Shown here piece after piece: positions 32,781 to 38,256 of a DNA stretch of 38,256 bases (position 1 is its first letter; every line of letters starts with the position of its first letter). The notes beneath the pieces are model-generated. The model was given only the letters and a program-made list of their open reading frames with translations, did no database searches and was not told where the DNA came from. This DNA comes from Bacteroidia bacterium. Lineage in GTDB: Bacteria; Bacteroidota; Bacteroidia; Flavobacteriales; Flavobacteriaceae. The DNA lies in NCBI GenBank assembly GCA_030431695.1, contig JAUIIU010000026.1:1-38256 (forward strand), written 5' to 3'. Both the position numbers and the translations under genes were made by a program.

Positions 32781-34346
32781 ATGGACTCTGTCTTTCAAAA
32801 TCAAAAAAAGCTCTTCGGTCACCCGGTAGGCTTGTATATCCTGTTCTTAACAGAAATGTGGGAACGCTTTTCATATTATGGAATGCGTGCAATATTGGTT
32901 CTTTACCTAACCACGGAAACGGCAGGGATCAATCCCGGATTGGGATGGGCCAACGATAATGCCCTGGTGCTTTATGGTTGGTATACCATGTTCGTTTATG
33001 TGGCTTCCATCCCGGGGGGAATTATTGCGGATAAGTTAATAGGACAGAAGAAGGCGGTATATGTTGGAGGTCTGTTATTGGTGGCAGGGCATAGTATTCT
33101 TGCGATTGAAGAAGTTTGGGCGTTTTACACCGGTTTGATCCTTATCGTAATGGGAGTAGGTATGTTGAAACCTAACATCTCAACAATGGTAGGTGGACTA
33201 TATCCTAAGAACGAGCAGAACAAGCGGGACATGGGATTCTATATTTTCTATATGGGGATCAACCTGGGCGCGGCCGCAGCAGCATTAGCAGTGGGTTATG
33301 TTGGTGAGAACATCGGTTGGCACTGGGGATTCGGTATGGCAGGTGTAGGGATGCTCTTAGGACAGCTAACATATATGCTGGGACAGAAACACCTCACGCA
33401 CGTAGGAAACCTGGTTGTGGATACCCGTAGTGAGGAAGAAAAGAAAGAATCGAAAAATTTACTTGTCTCGATATTCCACCATACGAATTCAATAATTGGT
33501 TTTGCGATCATGGTGCTCGCAGGGTCTGCTATTTGGGTTTTCGGAGGTTCATGGTCGTATGGATTGCTGATGATAGGTCTTGCCTTTGCAGTAGGAGTTG
33601 GTATAGTGGTGTATAACGACGGGAACAAAGTGGAGAAGGACAGGATACTTGTAACCTATCTGTCATTCCTTATCATTATAATTTTCTGGGGATCATTTGA
33701 ACAAGCCGGTGGACTATTGAATTTATATGCAGATCAGAAAACCGACCTTAGATTGGGCAGTTTTGATGTTCCGGCCAGTTGGTTCCAATCCGTGAATGCA
33801 ATATTTATTTTGATATTCGCTACCATCGTTGGTAGTTTCTGGGTTTGGTGGAAGAACCGGAAGAGGGAATCGTCATCGCTGTTCAAAATGGCTGTAGGGG
33901 TGATCATCATGGGTTGGGGATTCTTCTTTATGACTATCGCCAGCCAGGAAGTTGGATACGATGCATCCGGTGAGGTGATCGCAAAATCAGGTATGCAATG
34001 GCTTATCCTGGCCTACTTGTTCCATACATTGGGAGAATTATGTGCTTCGCCAGTAGCCCTTTCGTTCATCACTAAACTAGCCCCGGAACGCTGGATGGCG
34101 TTTATGATGGGGGCTTATTTTGCTGCCACAGGTCTTGGGAACAAACTCGCAGGATTCCTGGGTGAATCTGCTACGGAATTAGGGGAATTCACCATTTTCA
34201 CTGGTATCGGGGTTTTCTGTACCATTATAGGAATTTTGGTGATACTCATCATAAAACCATTGAAACGACTTACTCATGGTGCCGAGGATATCAAGGCCGA
34301 TGATAACGACGAAGCTGAAGGATTCGAACTAGCTGAAAACCAATAA
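32781..34346 (+). CDS. POT-family proton-coupled di/tripeptide transporter, copy 1
   Basis: POT/PTR2 transporters import di- and tripeptides across the inner membrane with protons. The 521-residue protein has the family's ExxER motif in TEMWERFSYYGMR (helix 1), an FYIFYMGINLGA motif, many hydrophobic segments, and the helix-10-region FHTLGELCASPVALSF motif with its conserved Glu. It follows the DPP IV gene by 39 bases and precedes a second POT by eight, so a shared transcript for peptide use is likely. The C-terminal tail is acidic. Peptide preference is not predictable. Confidence 0.95.
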   Translation: MDSVFQNQKKLFGHPVGLYILFLTEMWERFSYYGMRAILVLYLTTETAGINPGLGWANDNALVLYGWYTMFVYVASIPGGIIADKLIGQKKAVYVGGLLLVAGHSILAIEEVWAFYTGLILIVMGVGMLKPNISTMVGGLYPKNEQNKRDMGFYIFYMGINLGAAAAALAVGYVGENIGWHWGFGMAGVGMLLGQLTYMLGQKHLTHVGNLVVDTRSEEEKKESKNLLVSIFHHTNSIIGFAIMVLAGSAIWVFGGSWSYGLLMIGLAFAVGVGIVVYNDGNKVEKDRILVTYLSFLIIIIFWGSFEQAGGLLNLYADQKTDLRLGSFDVPASWFQSVNAIFILIFATIVGSFWVWWKNRKRESSSLFKMAVGVIIMGWGFFFMTIASQEVGYDASGEVIAKSGMQWLILAYLFHTLGELCASPVALSFITKLAPERWMAFMMGAYFAATGLGNKLAGFLGESATELGEFTIFTGIGVFCTIIGILVILIIKPLKRLTHGAEDIKADDNDEAEGFELAENQ

Positions 34347-34354
34347 CGACTTTT

Positions 34355-36139
34355 ATGAAAACAAGTATTGAGAATTTATTTAAAGATAAGGTACTAGGTC
34401 ACCCGGCCGGTTTATTCGTATTGTTCTTTACCGAGATGTGGGAACGATTCTCATTCTACGGAATGCGGATCCTCCTGGTTCTTTTTCTAACAGCACCCCT
34501 GTTAAGTGACAATCCCGGATGGGATTGGCCCAGGGAACATGCCTTGGCTTTAATAGGAACTTATGCTTCATTACTTTATTTGACACCGATCATTGGTGGC
34601 TGGATAGCGGATAAAATTACCGGTTATAGGGTCGCAGTCGTAATTGGTTGTCTTATAATGACCTTGGGCCATGCGTCCATGGCACTGGAAACGACCATAT
34701 CGTTCTATCTGGGATTGGCTTTACTGGTAATCGGAACAGGATTCTTCAAGCCTAATATCACCTCGATGATCTCCGAGATGTACAAGGGTAAGGAATCGAA
34801 GAAAGATGGCGCTTATACGATATTCTATATGGGAGTTAATGCGGGAGCATTCTTTGGTATGATGTTATGCGGCTATTTGGCAGAAACATACGGATGGTCG
34901 TACGGATTTGGTCTTGCAGGTATTTTCATGATGTTAGGGATGTTACAATTCTGGAGAGCTAAGAAACTCTTTGGAAAAGTAGGTGAGAAACCTTCTCTCA
35001 TTCACGAAGTTGAATTACCTCAGAATATAAACGAAGAAAGTCCGGCCGAACAACCTGAGACCACCGAACCAACCAAACTGAATCCTTTTACAATGTTCGA
35101 CAAGATCCTTATGATTCTTGCGGCAGCGGGAGGACTGCTCTATCTCTTCAATGACCCATTGGAGAAAATTGGTGACATCAACTTATTGCCTTTCGAATTT
35201 GCCGGCTTAAGTGGTAGTAATGTTGTAGTGCTTTTTGCGCTCATAATGTTCCTTGTTCTGCTGGTTATTCGAATTACCAGATATCTCCCTGTAGTTCGCG
35301 ATCGAATTATAGCGGTGGCGATATTTGGATTGTTCACGGTTTTCTTCTTCTCATTCTTTGAACAATCACTGGGTTCCATGACCTTATTCGCGAGGGATTA
35401 TACAAACAGATCACTAACAGGAAACTCGGCATTGGTCTTCAAGATCGTCGACGCTCTCCTTACTACTGTTCCGCTCATAATAATTTCGTGGGTGCTTGTT
35501 CTTTTGGCTAAAAAGACCTTTTCGAAGATCGGGATGTCCAATATGATCCTGGCCGTCGCATTTGCCGGATTATGGTTCCTTGTGATCTGGAGATTAGTGG
35601 ATAAATTCTCTCAGGAAGGAAACGAAGTTGACGCAACCTGGTTTGGTATTCTTAATTCATTCTTCATTATTACGTTGGCTCCTTTGTTTTCAAAATGGTG
35701 GGAAAGCAAATACAATCCGAGTGCCGCTATGAAATATGGTCTGGGGCTGATCCTGCTAGGTTTGGGCTTTGCGATCTTGTCCTACGGATCGGCTGATATC
35801 CCATCCGGGGCGAAAACAGCCTCAGTAAGTATGGTATTTCTGATCCTGGCCTATTTATTACACACCATGGGTGAACTTTGTTTGTCACCGGTTGGTCTAT
35901 CCTATCTCAGTAAATTGGTGCCTGCCCGAATGATTGGTTTCATGTTTGGGGTTTGGTACCTGGCGATCGCGGTAGGACAAAAAGCTGCAGGAACTATGGG
36001 TGGAATGATCGATAAGATCTCTGAACAGTACTCCCTGAGTACTTTCTTCCTCATCTTTACCCTTATACCTATTGGAGTAGGGATATTATCAATCTTACTT
36101 AATCCTGTACTGAAACGACTCATGCACGGAGTAAGGTAA
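34355..36139 (+). CDS. POT-family proton-coupled di/tripeptide transporter, copy 2
   Basis: This 594-residue protein is a paralogue of the gene eight bases upstream. It has TEMWERFSFYGMR, the signature YTIFYMGVNAGAFFG, and LLHTMGELCLSPVGLSY near helix 10. A hydrophilic insert (about residues 210-250, rich in Glu, Pro and Thr: ESPAEQPETTEPT) lies in the middle loop and accounts for part of the extra length over copy 1. The copies are clearly divergent, so different substrate ranges are plausible. A strong terminator follows the stop and closes the DPP IV-POT-POT unit. Confidence 0.95.
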   Translation: MKTSIENLFKDKVLGHPAGLFVLFFTEMWERFSFYGMRILLVLFLTAPLLSDNPGWDWPREHALALIGTYASLLYLTPIIGGWIADKITGYRVAVVIGCLIMTLGHASMALETTISFYLGLALLVIGTGFFKPNITSMISEMYKGKESKKDGAYTIFYMGVNAGAFFGMMLCGYLAETYGWSYGFGLAGIFMMLGMLQFWRAKKLFGKVGEKPSLIHEVELPQNINEESPAEQPETTEPTKLNPFTMFDKILMILAAAGGLLYLFNDPLEKIGDINLLPFEFAGLSGSNVVVLFALIMFLVLLVIRITRYLPVVRDRIIAVAIFGLFTVFFFSFFEQSLGSMTLFARDYTNRSLTGNSALVFKIVDALLTTVPLIIISWVLVLLAKKTFSKIGMSNMILAVAFAGLWFLVIWRLVDKFSQEGNEVDATWFGILNSFFIITLAPLFSKWWESKYNPSAAMKYGLGLILLGLGFAILSYGSADIPSGAKTASVSMVFLILAYLLHTMGELCLSPVGLSYLSKLVPARMIGFMFGVWYLAIAVGQKAAGTMGGMIDKISEQYSLSTFFLIFTLIPIGVGILSILLNPVLKRLMHGVR

Positions 36140-36156
36140 ACACAATACTATCGACC

Positions 36157-36187
36157 AAAAAACGTTCCTTTTTTGGAACGTTTTTTG
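36157..36187 (+). terminator. Intrinsic terminator after the POT pair
   Basis: AAAACGTTCC and GGAACGTTTT pair around a six-base T loop and are followed by further T residues. The A-run on the other side makes it potentially bidirectional, but no converging gene needs it. It separates the peptide-use unit from the thioredoxin-fold gene. Confidence 0.85.
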
Positions 36188-36211
36188 TTACATTTCAAAT
36201 GAAAATTGCTG

Positions 36212-36748
36212 ATGATGAAACACTTACTATTTGTTATTATTCTGCTTTCAGCCGGGATGCTATCTGCCCAGGAGATCAATTGGATGTCCATGAATGAAGC
36301 CCTGGAAGCACAAAAGAAAGAGCCTAAAAAGATACTCATGGATGTATACACCACCTGGTGTGGCCCATGTAAATTGATGGACAAGAATACTTTCGGTAAC
36401 AAGAAGGTGGTCGATTTTGTCAATAAACACTATTATGCGGTGAAGTTCAACGCTGAAGGTACCGAGGAGATTACCTACCAGGATTTCACCTATACCAATC
36501 CTAATTACCAGCCCGAGAGGAGAGGGAGGAACGCAACGCACTTCTTTGCCGATGCGCTTCGACTGCAGGGTTATCCGAGTATTGTGTTCTTCAAGGATAA
36601 TGGTGACCTAATACAATCCATCCCCGGGTATAAGACACCACAGCAGTTCGAGATCTACCTGAAAATGATCGCGAATGACGACTATGCCGACATCACTACT
36701 ATGGCGGCCTGGAAAGAATACCAAAAGAATTTTAAAGGAACGTTCTAG
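36212..36748 (+). CDS. Secreted thioredoxin-fold protein
   Basis: This is a periplasmic thioredoxin-like protein with the redox motif WCGPC (in DVYTTWCGPCKLMDKNTF) and a cis-Pro loop (LQGYPSIVFFKDNG). The signal peptide ends AGMLSAQ. Starts possible are ATG at 36212 or 36215, giving 179 or 178 residues. Compared with plain thioredoxin there is an insert between the first strand-helix unit and the cis-Pro (about YQDFTYTNPNYQPERRGRN), similar to DUF255/thioredoxin_7-type proteins. It probably reduces disulfides or handles misoxidised Cys in the periplasm; no DsbD-like partner is nearby. Confidence 0.88.
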   Translation: MMKHLLFVIILLSAGMLSAQEINWMSMNEALEAQKKEPKKILMDVYTTWCGPCKLMDKNTFGNKKVVDFVNKHYYAVKFNAEGTEEITYQDFTYTNPNYQPERRGRNATHFFADALRLQGYPSIVFFKDNGDLIQSIPGYKTPQQFEIYLKMIANDDYADITTMAAWKEYQKNFKGTF

Positions 36749-36773
36749 GAGTAGCTTTAAGTTAAGTGTTTCA

Positions 36774-38256
36774 CTACTCCAGTATGAAAGCTCCGCTGTC
36801 ACCGGTATGGTGAAAGGGGAGCTTTCTGTTCAAACAGCTTCTTCTCCATCGTTTTACGTACGAGTGATAATTACTTCCGTCTGCAACGACCTGTTCCGGA
36901 TTTAGTGAGTCGATAAGCCGGTCGAGGTGTATCCTGGGACTGTCTCTCAATAATAAAACATCTACTTTTCCCCGCCTGGGATATATCGAGTTGCTGTCCA
37001 CAACCAGCATCGTTTTATTTCTGAATCGCCAAACAGAAGGCATGTCTGTTTCAGAATAAAACCTGATGCCTTCATCTTTTCTGAAGTCCTTGATCGGGAA
37101 TTGGTCACTGTAACTGTTTGTGTCGCATTTCATTATTAAAAGTTTACGATCAGACTGCACTCCAATGAGCGAAGACCTGGACTTGTGAAAGACGATCATT
37201 CTTTCACCTTTGTTCTCTAATTCGGCCACACAAATACTACTTAGAAATACGATTATGGTGAACAGGAGGTTCCGAAGGTGAGAATACCTGAATTCGTTCA
37301 ACAGTTTCACCATAAATATAAGGACCAGGTAAGAGCAAAGCAAGACGGGTAGCTCAAGGTTGATGTCTTTAATGACGAAGGCTTGTTGTTCGGAAATCCA
37401 TCGAACAAAGTTGTTTAGAGTTCGCAATAGTAAACTTACAACATCAACCAACCAATTGGGCAACAGGTTCACGCCCGAAAGTAAAACTGTGAGCAAACCG
37501 GTTCCAACTAAGATCCCGATAAATGGCAGGATCACAAGGTTTGAAAGCAAAAAAAGACCGGGGAACTGGCCGAAATAATAAATACTCAGAGGGGCTACCC
37601 CCAGTTGGGCGCAAACAGATACCGAAATTACACTCCAGGCGAGTTTGTCCGGGTAGAACTTCGGACTGTAGATTTTGCGAAACAGCGGGTGTAGCCAAAT
37701 AATGAAGAACACGGCCAGGTAACTCAGTTGAAACCCAACTTCAAATAACCACTTCGGATTCCACAGCAAAAGGAAGAAGAATGATAGGAACAGGGTGTTG
37801 ATACTATTCGTCGGTCGGTTGAGCAATTGTGCCAGTCCGAAGAATGAGAACATGGTAACAGCCCTCGTTACTGAAGGAGAAAGCCCGGTGAGGAGTGCGT
37901 AACCCCAAAGTGTAATCACTAGAAGGATCAAGCCTGTTTTTCTTCCGTAACGAATCAATCGAAGTGGTCGTAAGATCCATTGAAGTATAAAGAAAAGGAT
38001 ACCCACATGAAGTCCTGAAACCGCAAGCACATGAATGGCTCCTGCAGAGGCGTAGGACTGATAGAGTTCCGGGTTGATACTGTCCCTGTGACCCAGGGTC
38101 AATGCCTGTAGTATACTAAGTTCATCATCCCCGAATGGATATGTTTCAAGCTGTTCTAAAAGTCTTTCTCGCAGCCGACGTACTTTAACGATGAATCCGT
38201 TATCAGATTCCTGCTGATGTATTATTTCGGAAGGCTGAAGATATACCTGCCTGTAA
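36774..38256 (-). CDS. comEC: ComEC/Rec2-family DNA-uptake channel, C-terminal part (5' end outside window)
   Basis: ComEC forms the inner-membrane channel for transforming DNA in naturally competent bacteria. The frame remains open to the right edge, so only the last 494 codons are visible. They include the end of the domain before the channel (LRERLLEQLETYPFGDDE), the signature AIHVLAVSGLHVGIL and about ten hydrophobic segments of the Competence domain (SPSVTRAVTMFSFFGL, FEVGFQLSYLAVFF, AQLGVAPLSIYYFGQFPGL). A soluble tail of about 120 residues follows. That tail lacks the HxHxDH metal-binding motif of the metallo-beta-lactamase-like domain in full-length ComEC, as I recall for many Bacteroidota homologues. 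It converges on the thioredoxin-fold gene with 25 bases between. Confidence 0.93.
   Translation of the reverse strand, partial: YRQVYLQPSEIIHQQESDNGFIVKVRRLRERLLEQLETYPFGDDELSILQALTLGHRDSINPELYQSYASAGAIHVLAVSGLHVGILFFILQWILRPLRLIRYGRKTGLILLVITLWGYALLTGLSPSVTRAVTMFSFFGLAQLLNRPTNSINTLFLSFFFLLLWNPKWLFEVGFQLSYLAVFFIIWLHPLFRKIYSPKFYPDKLAWSVISVSVCAQLGVAPLSIYYFGQFPGLFLLSNLVILPFIGILVGTGLLTVLLSGVNLLPNWLVDVVSLLLRTLNNFVRWISEQQAFVIKDINLELPVLLCSYLVLIFMVKLLNEFRYSHLRNLLFTIIVFLSSICVAELENKGERMIVFHKSRSSLIGVQSDRKLLIMKCDTNSYSDQFPIKDFRKDEGIRFYSETDMPSVWRFRNKTMLVVDSNSIYPRRGKVDVLLLRDSPRIHLDRLIDSLNPEQVVADGSNYHSYVKRWRRSCLNRKLPFHHTGDSGAFILE
36786..36826. repeat. Long inverted repeat inside the comEC 3' end
   Basis: GAAAGCTCC and GGAGCTTTC form a nine-base-pair stem; an inner CACC/GGTG pair extends it. 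It sits in the last codons of comEC, just past the end of the converging thioredoxin-fold gene. No T-run follows on either strand, so it is not a classic terminator, but it may block convergent read-through. Confidence 0.5.

Overview
The window reads as chromosomal DNA of a marine-type member of the Bacteroidota, most likely family Flavobacteriaceae. The signs are a SusC/SusD pair, Bacteroidota-type lipoprotein signals, promoter -7 boxes of the TAnnTTTG(C) kind, weak or absent Shine-Dalgarno sites, a class II HMG-CoA reductase next to a GYDIA-type GHMP kinase, and POT transporters beside a DPP IV peptidase. I see no phage, insertion sequence or CRISPR array.

Region 1 (1-15257, minus strand) is a nutrient-uptake or surface-lipoprotein locus. 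In transcription order it holds susC, susD, a hairpin/T-run that may attenuate transcription, three tandem paralogous lipoproteins of about 1,100 residues with VCBS/FG-GAP repeats and an ASPIC/UnbV domain, and the N-terminus of a vanadium-haloperoxidase/PAP2-like lipoprotein that runs off the left edge. The last four genes are packed or overlapping and probably one transcript with its own promoter near 10480. In two paralogues I count seven calcium-loop motifs before the ASPIC domain and seven after it, which suggests two seven-bladed propellers; the third paralogue has lost some loops in its second half.

Region 2 (15258-18738) starts with an 861-base regulatory interval holding a perfect LacI-type palindrome. 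It is followed on the plus strand by a LacI-family regulator and, 19 bases later, a GH32 fructan-hydrolase lipoprotein whose Cys-Lys-Asp-Glu start resembles a surface-export signal. The two arms diverge, so LacI could control one or both.

Region 3 (18739-20448) carries a 77-residue helical protein, a small secreted protein of unknown function, a repeat-rich intergenic stretch and tRNA-Phe(GAA) with a well-formed Bacteroidota promoter and a terminator.

Region 4 (20449-28037, plus strand) is a core cell-envelope cluster: coaX, an outer-membrane protein, a TPR protein, lptC, a two-helix membrane protein, a CNNM/CorC-type CBS protein and a PpiD-like periplasmic foldase. Several junctions overlap by one to eleven bases.

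Region 5 (28165-30379, minus strand) holds two mevalonate-pathway genes one base apart. Region 6 (30525-36748, plus strand) looks like a peptide-use module: DPP IV, two tandem POT peptide transporters and a secreted thioredoxin-fold protein. Region 7 (36774-38256, minus strand) is the C-terminal part of a ComEC/Rec2 DNA-uptake channel that continues past the right edge.
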